From assembly GCA_031266615.1 (NCBI GenBank), contig JAISAR010000097.1:1-8882 (forward strand): DNA of 8,882 nt, in the 5' to 3' direction. The translations under genes and the position numbers were made by a program. The DNA comes from Rickettsiales bacterium. GTDB taxonomy: Bacteria > Pseudomonadota > Alphaproteobacteria > Rickettsiales > Anaplasmataceae. Shown here in pieces: positions 1 through 6,833 of this stretch (positions are counted from its first letter, which is position 1; every line of letters begins with the position of its first letter). The notes under the pieces are model-generated. The model saw only the letters and a list, made by a program, of their open reading frames with translations. It searched no databases and was not told where the DNA came from.

Positions 1-190
1 CTTTTTTTCTGCTTAGTAAATTTCTTAACGTTTAAGTCAAGGTTAGTTGTAGTTTAAAAGCAGCTAAATTGCAGCGTTTAAGGCATAAAAAACGCCAATG
101 TTTTAAAAGAAATATTGACCAGGGCTTTTTTTGCCTTTTTCCCCATTTGGTAAATTTTTTAATGTTTATAGCTAGTTGCAATTCATAAAC
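1..190. repeat. Diverged intergenic repeat, two direct half-copies
   Basis: This stretch carries two diverged direct copies of one unit, at about 1-59 and 124-188. Both have a T-rich lead, a GTAAATTT core, then AATGTTTA or AACGTTTA, then a TTAGTTG or CTAGTTG motif. Between them, at 76-105, lies a 30-base motif that recurs near the right end of the window (8839-8868). The minus strand is open for 63 codons across 32-223, but the reading is Lys/Trp/Leu-rich and partly repeats itself because the DNA does. I treat it as repeat-derived and not as a gene. Confidence 0.5.
76..105 (+). repeat. 30-bp direct repeat, left copy
   Basis: This segment matches 8839-8868 at 27 of 30 positions in the same orientation. 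Both share the core AAAAACGCCAATGTT. Similarity continues more weakly on either side. It is most likely a dispersed intergenic repeat of this genome, with no coding role visible. Confidence 0.6.
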
Positions 191-236
191 TGGATAGGAA
201 GGTGTAATTCTGTCCATTATCACGCAACCTCATCAA

Positions 237-316
237 ATTTAACATAAAACAGCTACTTTTATACTCACCAACTTAATAAAATTCCTGGATGCCAGTGTCT
301 GGGCACTGGCATGACA
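237..316 (+). repeat. Palindromic repeat, upstream copy flanking the terminase
   Basis: The core is a perfect 9-bp hairpin, ATGCCAGTG at 289-297 and CACTGGCAT at 304-312, with a 6-base loop. The whole segment, starting ATTTAACATA and ending GCATGACA, is repeated in inverted orientation at 1948-2020 beyond the terminase gene, with a few small gaps and substitutions. This style of short GC-richer palindrome between genes is typical of Wolbachia and Rickettsia repetitive elements. The hairpin could form in RNA or cruciform DNA, but no function is shown. Confidence 0.75.
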
Positions 317-339
317 TCCTCCTGGTAGGCTCAAATTGC

Positions 340-440
340 AATGTTCGTACAGTTGTGTGTCAAGCACTGGAATGACAGGAGGGAGGCCACTTTCATGGCA
401 CCGTCATAAATGAGATCCCAGTATCCGCTACTTGGATGAC
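340..440 (+). repeat. Second palindromic repeat cluster upstream of the terminase
   Basis: This cluster shares pieces with 2041-2164 downstream of the terminase. AATGTTCGTACAGTT is exact at 340-354 and 2150-2164. TGTCAAGCACTGGAATGACA resembles 2050-2069. The CATGGCACCGT stretch near 395-405 resembles CATGACGCCGT near 2110-2120. A further imperfect hairpin, ATCCCAGTA at 415-423 and TACTTGGAT at 429-437, ends just before the terminase ribosome binding site. No gene is seen here. Confidence 0.6.
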
Positions 441-459
441 ACTATAGGAGATAACTAAT

Positions 460-1920
460 ATGGAAAACATAAACTTTTTAAAATTCATTGAGTTATGCTT
501 TAAAACGGTGATGCCGGGGTGTGAGTATAATGATTATCAGTATATAAAAGTCATAGCAGACAGGCTAGAAGCAGCTAATACCAGCGAAGTGAGGCGCATA
601 ATATTTAATATGCCGCCGCGCTCGATGAAATCCATGTGTGTAAGCGTTGCATGGCCCGCATGGATACTGGGAAATCAACCAACCGCAAGAATAATAGTTG
701 CAAGCTATTTTCAGCGGCTGAGCGAAAAGCACTCGCTTGACACAAGATGCGTAATGCAATCGGATTGGTATCAAGAGTTATTTCCAGAGGTAGAACTATC
801 CAAAGAGCAAAACACCAAATACAAATTTCAAACAGTGCAGAGAGGATATAGAATCGCAACATCTGTTGGAGGGACATTGACCGGTGAAGGTGGTGATTTC
901 ATCATTGTGGATGATCCACTAAGCTCCACTCAAGCCTTGAGCGAAACGCTTAGAAAACGTGCTACAAACTGGTTCGACCAGACTTTAGTAAGCAGGCTCA
1001 ACAATAGAAAAAAAGGAGTCATCGTTCTTGTGATGCACAGGCTCCACTTGGAAGACTTAACCGGGCACCTTCTCTCTAAACCGAAAATCATATGGCATCA
1101 TGTTTACTTACCGATGATATCTGAAAATAAAGAGATTATTTATTCAATCAAAAAGCCAGCGCATCCTGTTCCTGTTGTCCAAGTAACTGCAACCAGGCGG
1201 TTGTATAATACAACAGCACCATGCGCTGCACCTGCAATGATATTATGTTCAAGAGAAGAGAACCAGCCGCTATACCCTCTAGATGGGGGAAGGGAAGAAG
1301 TTGAGATGATAAAGGCTGAACTTGGGAGTTACGCTTTTGCTGCGCAATATCAACAAAACCCTCTACCGCTTTCAGGTGGTATAATCAAACTAGAGTGGCT
1401 GAAGCGCTATAGAAATTTTCCTGACGATCTCTCGCATGTAACACAAAGTTGGGACACTGCGGTTTCAACAAGCAACTCTAGTAACTTCAGTGTTTGCACC
1501 ACTTGGGCAAAAGTGGGCAATAAGTTTTATTTACTTGATGTGTATCGTGCAAAACTCGAGTACCCAAAACTTAAAGAACAAATTCTGTCACTAGCTGCAA
1601 GATGGGCACCACACGCAATTTTAATCGAAGCCAAAACAAGCGGTCAGCAATTGGTGCAAGAGCTGAAGGCAAACAGTGATTTACCAATCATCGAAATAGT
1701 ACCACATGATGACAAATTCGCCCGATTCCACCAGATTGTTCCAATTATAGAGTCTGGAAAAGTTTTTCTGCCGCACCAGGCGATATGGCTCAACGACTTT
1801 GAGTATGAGATTTTAATGTTCCCAGAAGCACATCACAATGACCAAGTCGACAGCACCGTACAATATCTGCAATGGATAAGAGAAAGTACCTCTCGGGTCG
1901 CAGCTATACGAACATTGTGA
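460..1920 (+). CDS. Phage terminase large subunit (phage WO-like), orphan gene
   Basis: Large-terminase proteins are the ATP-driven motors that cut concatemeric phage DNA and pump it into empty heads. The 486-residue protein has the expected two-part order. The N-terminal ATPase carries a Walker A-like PPRSMKS (residues 52-58) and a Walker B FIIVDD (147-152). The C-terminal RNase H-like nuclease has likely metal-binding acids at D332 (SWDTA), E390 (ILIEA) and D461/D464 (HNDQVDST). An AGGAG ribosome binding site at 446-450 sits 9 bases before the ATG. Residues about 234-264 look like a foreign insertion between the two domains; see the entry at 1157-1251. No small terminase, portal or other phage gene lies beside it, and the next gene (gmk) is convergent. 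It is therefore a stranded prophage gene, flanked by inverted palindromic repeats. Whether it still works is unknown. The motifs are intact, which argues for a recent origin or retained use. Confidence 0.9.
   Translation: MENINFLKFIELCFKTVMPGCEYNDYQYIKVIADRLEAANTSEVRRIIFNMPPRSMKSMCVSVAWPAWILGNQPTARIIVASYFQRLSEKHSLDTRCVMQSDWYQELFPEVELSKEQNTKYKFQTVQRGYRIATSVGGTLTGEGGDFIIVDDPLSSTQALSETLRKRATNWFDQTLVSRLNNRKKGVIVLVMHRLHLEDLTGHLLSKPKIIWHHVYLPMISENKEIIYSIKKPAHPVPVVQVTATRRLYNTTAPCAAPAMILCSREENQPLYPLDGGREEVEMIKAELGSYAFAAQYQQNPLPLSGGIIKLEWLKRYRNFPDDLSHVTQSWDTAVSTSNSSNFSVCTTWAKVGNKFYLLDVYRAKLEYPKLKEQILSLAARWAPHAILIEAKTSGQQLVQELKANSDLPIIEIVPHDDKFARFHQIVPIIESGKVFLPHQAIWLNDFEYEILMFPEAHHNDQVDSTVQYLQWIRESTSRVAAIRTL
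1157..1251 (+). repeat. Probable in-frame palindromic insertion inside the terminase gene
   Basis: This part of the gene is packed with inverted repeats, unlike the rest of it. CAGCGCAT (1157-1164) pairs with ATGCGCTG (1221-1228). CTGTTGT (1172-1178) pairs with ACAACAG (1210-1216). GTTGTA (1200-1205 region) pairs with TACAAC around a 3-base loop. It encodes about residues 234-264, an Ala/Pro/Thr/Val-rich stretch with two Cys that lies between the ATPase and nuclease domains and does not look like terminase sequence. Protein-coding palindromic elements of about 30-50 codons are known from Rickettsia and reported in Wolbachia. The boundaries are estimated from the protein, so either end could be off by several codons. 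Confidence 0.5.
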
Positions 1921-1947
1921 TTTAAGATTAATTTCCACCAGAAGGGA

Positions 1948-2020
1948 TGTCATGCAAGTGCCCAAACACTGGCATCCAGAAATTTTATCAAGTAGGTGAG
2001 CATAAAAGCTATGTTAAAAT
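1948..2020 (-). repeat. Palindromic repeat, downstream inverted copy
   Basis: The reverse complement of this segment aligns with 237-316 almost end to end, including the TCTGGATGCCAGTG hairpin arm and the CTCACC(A/T)ACTT stretch. The hairpin here is ATGCAAGTG (1952-1960) with CACTGGCAT (1967-1975), one mismatch, 6-base loop. Together the two copies enclose the terminase gene as inverted repeats. A 73-codon plus-strand reading frame covering 1947-2168 is made wholly of repeat DNA and is not called. Confidence 0.75.
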
Positions 2021-2040
2021 ACACTATTTTATGGAAAACT

Positions 2041-2164
2041 TGATTCCAGTGTCAAGTACTGGAATAACAGGAGAAAGAGACGCTGGAATGACAGGAAGAG
2101 GGGCTACTTCCATGACGCCGTTTGCTGTGCGAATTACCTTGGCAAAACAAATGTTCGTACAGTT
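2041..2164 (+). repeat. Second palindromic repeat cluster downstream of the terminase
   Basis: This cluster contains an 8-bp perfect hairpin, ATTCCAGT (2043-2050) and ACTGGAAT (2058-2065), followed by a partial re-run of the same GGAATGACAGGA motif near 2085-2097. It ends in the 15-base AATGTTCGTACAGTT (2150-2164) that also occurs at 340-354. It is non-coding repeat DNA between the convergent terminase and gmk genes. Confidence 0.6.
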
Positions 2165-2168
2165 ATAG

Positions 2169-2195
2169 GTAAGGTCAATCAATAGACCTACTTTT
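2169..2195 (+). terminator. Hairpin with T-run between convergent terminase and gmk
   Basis: GTAAGGTC (2169-2176) can pair with GACCTAC (2185-2191) with one bulged A and an 8-base loop, and it is followed on the plus strand by TTTT (2192-2195). This fits a weak intrinsic terminator for plus-strand transcription. It overlaps the gmk stop codon (2188-2190). On the minus strand the same hairpin lacks a good T-run, so its use for gmk is less certain. Confidence 0.4.
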
Positions 2196-2778
2196 CCTGT
2201 GATCTTTTAAGTCTTTCTTTGTTTAATATGGAGCTTATCTCTTCTACACTTTTATCAATATCATCATTGATTATTACATAATCATATTTATCGCTTTTGC
2301 TTATCTCCTTTTGGGCTTCGGCTAATCTGCGTTCTATTTCACTTGCACTGTCAGTATTACGCTTTTGCAGACGTAACCTAAGCTCCTCCATCGAAGGGGG
2401 AAGTATAAAAACACTTACAACTTTTTTCCTCATAAGCTTAAATAAATGAAATGCTCCTTGCCAATCTATGCTCAGTAAGACGCTTATTCCACTGCTTAAG
2501 TTCTGTTCTATAAAATTTCTCGGTATGCCATAAAAGTTCTCAAAAACTTTGGCGTACTCAAGCATTTGACCGGCTTCGCATAACTCGTGAAACTTTTTCT
2601 CGGTAACAAAAAAATAGTCTTTGCCATTTATTTCACCAGGGCGAGGTTTACGCGTGGTCATAGAAACCGACCTAACTAGGTTAGTCGATTGCTCAAGTAA
2701 TCTCTCTAATATGGTAGTTTTGCCAGCTCCAGAAGGAGAAGATAAAACTAATAGTACGCCCTCACTTTTTATGGTCAT
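2188..2778 (-). CDS. gmk: Guanylate kinase
   Basis: Guanylate kinase phosphorylates GMP or dGMP with ATP to give GDP or dGDP, a cytosolic step needed for GTP, dGTP and nucleic acid synthesis. The 196-residue protein is about the family's usual length. It has the P-loop SSPSGAGKTT (residues 13-22) and the GMP-binding region MTTRKPRPGE with NGKDYFFV (about 40-58). The nearby FYGIP motif and the C-terminal YDYVIIND segment are also family hallmarks. The ATG start gives the standard N-terminus, with a weak A/G-rich ribosome binding site. It lies 40 bases downstream of the pentapeptide-repeat gene on the same strand, so it is probably the last gene of that operon. No promoter of its own is evident in the short gap. 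Confidence 0.97.
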   Translation of the reverse strand: MTIKSEGVLLVLSSPSGAGKTTILERLLEQSTNLVRSVSMTTRKPRPGEINGKDYFFVTEKKFHELCEAGQMLEYAKVFENFYGIPRNFIEQNLSSGISVLLSIDWQGAFHLFKLMRKKVVSVFILPPSMEELRLRLQKRNTDSASEIERRLAEAQKEISKSDKYDYVIINDDIDKSVEEISSILNKERLKRSQEK

Positions 2779-2818
2779 TTTTCTTTTCTAAGTTTCAACA
2801 AGCATATCAAAGAGCTTC

Positions 2819-4615
2819 TCATTTATTAGACTTTGAATTTTCCAATATGGCGCTCTTCAGATCAGATTTTAAAAAACTAGAATTATCTAAATTAGAATCT
2901 GATAAGTTGGTATCAATAAGGGAAGAATTGTCAAAAACAACATGACGCAAATCAGCTTTTTTAAGATTTGCCTTGTTTAAATTAACATTTATAAACTTTG
3001 CTCTACTCAATATCGAATTAGAGAAATCGGCATTCTCTAGGTTCATATCCTTAAATTCAAAATAAGCGTAATTCACATCAAATTTTTCACCCTGTGATAT
3101 CTTTTCTTGCAAATCTTCAATTGAGGTTATAGCACCCTCTAAGTCTGCAAGCTTTTCCTGTCCTTCATTGCCAATCAGAATTGAATGATCAAACTTGCAA
3201 TCTGTTAAACGAGCATCAACAACCGAGCCTTCATATAAGCTCGAAGAGTCAAAAGATGTATTACCAATCATTGAATTATTGAAATTGCTGAGAAAAAAGC
3301 CTGTTTTCTTAAAGGTATTATCATGAAGTAAGGAAGATTTGAAATCGCTTTCAATAAAATTCGAATTAGTTACTTTTAGATTAGACCAGCTTGAGTTATC
3401 TGCTATTAAATTAAAAAATGTTGAGCTTTCCACCTCACTAGAGTCGATGCTATGGTAAGAGAGTTTGCTATTATAAACTTGAGAGTCTTGTATTTTGACC
3501 TTGTACATTGAAGCAGCAGAAAGATCTGTACCTTCTATCTTTGCAGAGGTAAATAGTGAATGGTCGAAAAACGAACCGCTCATGTTAGAGTTTGTAACTT
3601 TAGTATCATGAAACTTTCCGTGACGAATGTCGGAATCAGAAACGTCAACTTGATGTAGCTCGCTAAAACTAAAATCAATATCGGATAAATCGGCATCTTG
3701 AAAACTGATTTTAGAAGCATACGAATGTTTTACCTTGGAACCATGCAGTATAGATTGAACAAAACTTGAATTATCACCATTTACATAGGAAATCTGCGTG
3801 TTACTTAAATTAGTTCTATTGAAGTTACTTTCAATTATAGCAGAAGAATTAAGGCAGACATTAGAAAGATCGCTGCCTGTGAAATCTGATTCTCTTATTT
3901 CTGCGCCATATATATTAGCGTTCTCCAATGAAGAAAATTGTATTTTTAGTTTATATGAATCAACTCCAAAAAAATTTGCATTACTAAGGTTGCTTTTCTG
4001 CATAACAGTATCGTTTACTTCACTATCGCTAAAATTTACATAACTAACATTCGAGTTTAATAAGCTAGAAAGATTCATTTTCACATTTGAAAAATTAGTA
4101 CGTAAACCAGTTATATTATGCATTTTTGCCCTTTTAAGATCAGAGCTGATAAACTCAGCATAACTAATATCAGACTGATCAAATGTAATATCTGTCAAAT
4201 TTGCAGAAATAAATTTTGCAAAACTCAGGTTTGTACTTTCTATTCTTATATCTTGCAAATTAGCATTGGAAAAATTGGCCCCACGCAAATCAGTATTGAT
4301 AAAGGACACACCTGACAAGTCAGTATTAGAAAAATCAGCACCAATTAGACTGACTCCATCAAAAATAGATCCATTGAGGTACAATCGACTAAAATTGGCT
4401 CCATTTAAGTCAGGACCAAAACCTTTTCCAAAGTCTTCTGGCACGCCTTCTTTGTGACACTGTACTAGAAATTCAGCAAAGTCTTTTTTACTGTAAGACA
4501 CATACTTTGTCTTATGCAGGGTATCCAAAAAATCACTGACCGGATTCTTCTTATCATTTACTTCATTCCCGTAACACAAATGACCAATTAAAATTAATAT
4601 CAAAAATCTAATCAT
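2819..4615 (-). CDS. Secreted pentapeptide-repeat protein
   Basis: This is a 598-residue protein with a short hydrophobic signal peptide (residues 1-16, MIRFLILILIGHLCYG). From about residue 68 to 480 it is one long run of pentapeptide repeats of the A(D/N)Lxx type. An F or equivalent and an L or equivalent alternate every five residues, with no visible indel. Repeats are canonical near both ends and Ser/Asn-rich and degenerate in the middle. A charged, non-repeat linker (about 482-512) separates a second block (about 512-592). Such repeats fold as a right-handed quadrilateral beta-helix, and this one would be unusually long. The ATG overlaps the stop of the upstream ankyrin gene as ATGA, which implies translational coupling, and gmk follows after 40 bases. 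The role is unknown: an envelope scaffold or an exported host-interacting protein are both possible. No enzymatic domain is visible. Confidence 0.88.
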   Translation of the reverse strand: MIRFLILILIGHLCYGNEVNDKKNPVSDFLDTLHKTKYVSYSKKDFAEFLVQCHKEGVPEDFGKGFGPDLNGANFSRLYLNGSIFDGVSLIGADFSNTDLSGVSFINTDLRGANFSNANLQDIRIESTNLSFAKFISANLTDITFDQSDISYAEFISSDLKRAKMHNITGLRTNFSNVKMNLSSLLNSNVSYVNFSDSEVNDTVMQKSNLSNANFFGVDSYKLKIQFSSLENANIYGAEIRESDFTGSDLSNVCLNSSAIIESNFNRTNLSNTQISYVNGDNSSFVQSILHGSKVKHSYASKISFQDADLSDIDFSFSELHQVDVSDSDIRHGKFHDTKVTNSNMSGSFFDHSLFTSAKIEGTDLSAASMYKVKIQDSQVYNSKLSYHSIDSSEVESSTFFNLIADNSSWSNLKVTNSNFIESDFKSSLLHDNTFKKTGFFLSNFNNSMIGNTSFDSSSLYEGSVVDARLTDCKFDHSILIGNEGQEKLADLEGAITSIEDLQEKISQGEKFDVNYAYFEFKDMNLENADFSNSILSRAKFINVNLNKANLKKADLRHVVFDNSSLIDTNLSDSNLDNSSFLKSDLKSAILENSKSNK

Positions 4616-5847
4616 CTTTTTTGATCTTCATTGCACTGCAATTCGTTATTTTCTTTTGTTTTCACAGCCCAATTATACATTTCCAGGCTTTCTTTGTTGT
4701 CTATCCTCTTATGCTCCAAAAGATGTGGTATCATTTCAGCAATTGCATTTATCATACCAACTTGTCCTCTTTCGATTGCTATATCAATAGGAGATTGAAG
4801 ACTATTATTAACCACTTTAGGATCAGCACCTTGTAATAAGAGAAAGCGTACTATATCTACCTCACCTTGCTTAACGGCATAAATTAGAGGGGTATCTCCA
4901 AGCTTATTTCTAAGCTTCAGTACCTCTTGAGTTGTCAATCCAAGCTTTTCCAGCTTACTTATTATCCCCCTCAGGCAAACTGAGTTGTTCTTTTTAATAC
5001 AGTAAAAAAGCTGCTTACTATAGTCATCAATAAACACGGTTGTCGGAAGATGCTCATTAAGCTTATCATATTGTCGCTTATACACTGACTTGCTTTGTGC
5101 ATTTTTTTGATACCATTCCTTTATTGGTTCTCTGTCTAACTTTGTCCATCTCTGTAAATTTTTCTCTTCCTCTTGCTTGTTTTCTTCGTCTCTTCTAGTG
5201 ATAGGTTTTATTCGATTTTTTCTACTGTGGTCCTCAGCTAATTTTTTCACTTCTTCTTTTTCAGCTTGATCTTCCTCTTTTTCTTTTTTCTCTTCTAATA
5301 ATTTATCTGTATTATTTTCTGAGGGCTTATTCTCCTCAATATCAACCTTTTTATCAACTTGTAGATCAGCTACATCTTCATTCAAACCAGCGCTTGGAGG
5401 CAAAACTAAATTTTTGTTCACTTCCTTATCGGTCACACTTGGCAAACTTGGAGTAACTTCATCTTTACTTTTCTCTGGCAGGTTATTGCCAAAATCTTTA
5501 TCACTCTTCTCACCTCCATCAATAGTTTTTTCAACTGCAGGAGCTTTGCTTTCATCGTGTTGTGGTTCTTTTTTATTGATCGCTCCTTCAGTCTTGGTAT
5601 CCTGTGCTTTTTCAACATTTAACTTATCAACGTCCGTAGGGTCGCTTTTGGAAGACTCAGGCTCGGTTCTTTGGGCTGTGCTTTCCGGCGCATCTTGTTT
5701 TAGATTTTTCCTTATACCTACATTTTCATGCACAGAACTAACCGATTCACCTGCATCAGTTTTTTTTCTTTCAGCCTGCTCCACAGCAAGCAGGCTCGAC
5801 GAGCCAAACACGACAAATAACAATGTAAAGTATAAAATACTCTTCAT
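4612..5847 (-). CDS. Secreted Lys/Glu-rich protein with C-terminal ankyrin repeats
   Basis: I place the start at the ATG at 5847 (411 residues) and not at the in-frame GTG at 5862. The ATG gives a normal signal peptide (MKSILYF..., probable cleavage after Ala21 in SLLA) and has a GGGA ribosome-binding motif about 6 bases upstream. Residues about 25-235 are low-complexity, rich in Lys, Glu, Asp, Ser and Pro, and likely disordered, with a coiled-coil-like KE-rich section near 175-225. The C-terminal third holds at least two ankyrin repeats (about 314-349, starting NKLGDTPLIYAV, and 350-379, starting LQSPIDIAIE). A degenerate repeat may precede them (about 276-314). Ankyrin repeats bind other proteins, and Wolbachia carries many such genes. 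The stop overlaps the start of the pentapeptide gene. A periplasmic or exported partner-binding role is inferred. No enzymatic motif is visible. Confidence 0.85.
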   Translation of the reverse strand: MKSILYFTLLFVVFGSSSLLAVEQAERKKTDAGESVSSVHENVGIRKNLKQDAPESTAQRTEPESSKSDPTDVDKLNVEKAQDTKTEGAINKKEPQHDESKAPAVEKTIDGGEKSDKDFGNNLPEKSKDEVTPSLPSVTDKEVNKNLVLPPSAGLNEDVADLQVDKKVDIEENKPSENNTDKLLEEKKEKEEDQAEKEEVKKLAEDHSRKNRIKPITRRDEENKQEEEKNLQRWTKLDREPIKEWYQKNAQSKSVYKRQYDKLNEHLPTTVFIDDYSKQLFYCIKKNNSVCLRGIISKLEKLGLTTQEVLKLRNKLGDTPLIYAVKQGEVDIVRFLLLQGADPKVVNNSLQSPIDIAIERGQVGMINAIAEMIPHLLEHKRIDNKESLEMYNWAVKTKENNELQCNEDQKR

Positions 5848-5880
5848 AAATATCCCAAGCACAAGCTTAATTAAGATGAT

Positions 5881-5909
5881 ACTATAATCAAATAATTAAT
5901 CTATAGTAA
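5881..5909 (-). promoter_or_regulatory. Possible promoter of the ankyrin-pentapeptide-gmk operon
   Basis: A TATAGT -10 box (5881-5886) lies 17 bases from a poor TTACTA -35 box (5904-5909), about 34 bases before the chosen ATG. The 10-bp perfect palindrome CTTAATTAAG (5866-5875) sits between the -10 box and the gene. The -35 matches consensus at only three positions, so this is tentative. Confidence 0.35.
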
Positions 5910-5961
5910 AAAATGGGCATGGGAAATGGAGATTGGTTAAGGTCATCACGTCAATAACACG

Positions 5962-6052
5962 CGGAAGGAGAGGGATTCGAACCCTCGATACGACTTTTCG
6001 ATCGTATAACGGTTTAGCAAACCGCCGCCTTCAGCCGCTCGGCCACCCTTCC
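5962..6052 (-). tRNA. tRNA-Ser (anticodon GCT)
   Basis: The minus strand folds as a class II tRNA of 91 bases. The acceptor stem is GGAAGGG paired with TCCTTCC (last pair G-T), with a G discriminator. The D-arm follows GTGGCCGAGCGG. The anticodon loop is TTTGCTAAA, with GCT at 6016-6018. The long variable arm is closed by ATACGA and TCGTAT, and the T-loop is GGTTCGAATCC. A GCT anticodon with a long variable arm identifies serine, reading AGC and AGU codons. The 3' CCA is not encoded, so it would be added by the CCA-adding enzyme. Confidence 0.96.
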
Positions 6053-6213
6053 AAATCTTGAACTTCAAAGCAAGTACTTTATATAATACCAAGACTTCAC
6101 AACCTGTCTAATGCTTTTAATAGTAGTATTTCATGTTATTAGATAGCAGAATCTCTTCTAAACCAGTCAATAACTGTAATTTTACTATAATAAACAACCT
6201 AAGCTAATATGCA

Positions 6214-6729
6214 TCAATCTCTACTTTTAACAGCGTTTTCAATAATGCTCTTTGCTTCTTTCATACCAACCCACTTTCCAACTGTTACTGTTTTTCCTTT
6301 CTCTAGGTCCTTGTAGTGTGAAAAGAAATGAGTAATCTTATCCAGTAGGTTTTTAGGCAAATCAGAGTAGTCTTTCACATCATCATAATAGCTATCAACA
6401 CTGGAAACAGGCACAGCTAATATCTTTTCATCTTCTCCTTTTTCATCCTTAGTAAGTAGAGCACCTATTGGACGTACCGATATTAAAACACCAGGTGCCA
6501 GGGGGAATTGAGTTAACACCAAAACATCCACGGGATCACCATCACCTGCACAGGTATTTGGTACAAATCCATAATTGCAAGGATAGGTCATTGAGGTAGA
6601 TAAAAACCTGTCAACTTGCAATAATCCAAGCTCTTTATTAAATTCATACTTTATAGGCTCAGCATTTGCACCTATTTCAATTATCACACTCACTGCATCT
6701 GCTGTTGCAATTATTTTACTCAAATCCAT
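6214..6729 (-). CDS. ppa: Inorganic pyrophosphatase (family I)
   Basis: This enzyme hydrolyses pyrophosphate to two phosphates in the cytosol and so pulls forward DNA, RNA, aminoacyl-tRNA and cofactor synthesis. The 171-residue length is typical of bacterial family I enzymes. The active-site signature DGDPVDVLV is at residues 63-71, with metal-binding D63, D65 and D68, and D95 and D100 lie in KDEKGED. KYEF (residues 27-30) and YPCNYGFVP (49-57) are also conserved family segments. A clear AGAGG ribosome binding site precedes the ATG at good spacing, and a strong promoter lies upstream, so it is probably transcribed alone. It is separated from the tRNA-Ser downstream by about 160 bases with no gene. 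Confidence 0.97.
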   Translation of the reverse strand: MDLSKIIATADAVSVIIEIGANAEPIKYEFNKELGLLQVDRFLSTSMTYPCNYGFVPNTCAGDGDPVDVLVLTQFPLAPGVLISVRPIGALLTKDEKGEDEKILAVPVSSVDSYYDDVKDYSDLPKNLLDKITHFFSHYKDLEKGKTVTVGKWVGMKEAKSIIENAVKSRD

Positions 6730-6756
6730 AAATTACCTCTTACTTTAAGAGTAAGT

Positions 6757-6786
6757 ATTATACAACATACACTTCTTAGTTGCCAC
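6757..6786 (-). promoter_or_regulatory. Sigma-70-type promoter of ppa
   Basis: A perfect TATAAT -10 box (6757-6762) lies 18 bases from GTGGCA (6781-6786), which matches the -35 consensus TTGACA at four of six positions. It sits about 28 bases before the ppa ATG. A small hairpin, CTTAC paired with GTAAG (6739-6743 and 6751-6755), lies in the leader next to the AGAGG ribosome binding site and might affect initiation. Confidence 0.6.
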
Positions 6787-6814
6787 ATTTATATAATTTC
6801 ATCTTTATGAACAA

Positions 6815-6833
6815 AAATCCACCTGGGAACCAG
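6815..6833 (-). terminator. Weak terminator after coq7
   Basis: Directly after the coq7 stop codon, CTGG and CCAG (6830-6833 and 6823-6826) can form a 4-bp hairpin with a 3-base loop. It is followed on the minus strand by a TTTTT run (6815-6819). The stem is short, so termination here is plausible but not certain. Confidence 0.3.

Noticed and set aside
32..223. A 63-codon minus-strand reading frame
   Set aside because: It is made of two diverged repeat copies and is internally repetitive for that reason; no domain or clear ribosome binding site supports it.
237..440. A CRISPR array, considered because of the repeated short palindromes
   Set aside because: The copies differ in orientation, spacing and length, and there are no regular spacers.
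605..877. Minus-strand frames within the terminase gene
   Set aside because: They are shadows of a gene with clear ATPase and nuclease motifs.
237..2020. A composite transposon or IS ends, considered because inverted repeats flank a gene
   Set aside because: No transposase is present and no target-site duplication is visible; the repeats are themselves hairpins of a dispersed type.
1947..2168. A 73-codon plus-strand reading frame
   Set aside because: It lies wholly in palindromic repeat DNA, has no ribosome binding site, and its sequence is a translation of repeat motifs.
5414..5887. A 157-codon plus-strand frame opposite the ankyrin gene
   Set aside because: It is the Ser/Leu-rich antisense of the Lys/Glu-rich low-complexity region, which naturally lacks stops on the other strand.
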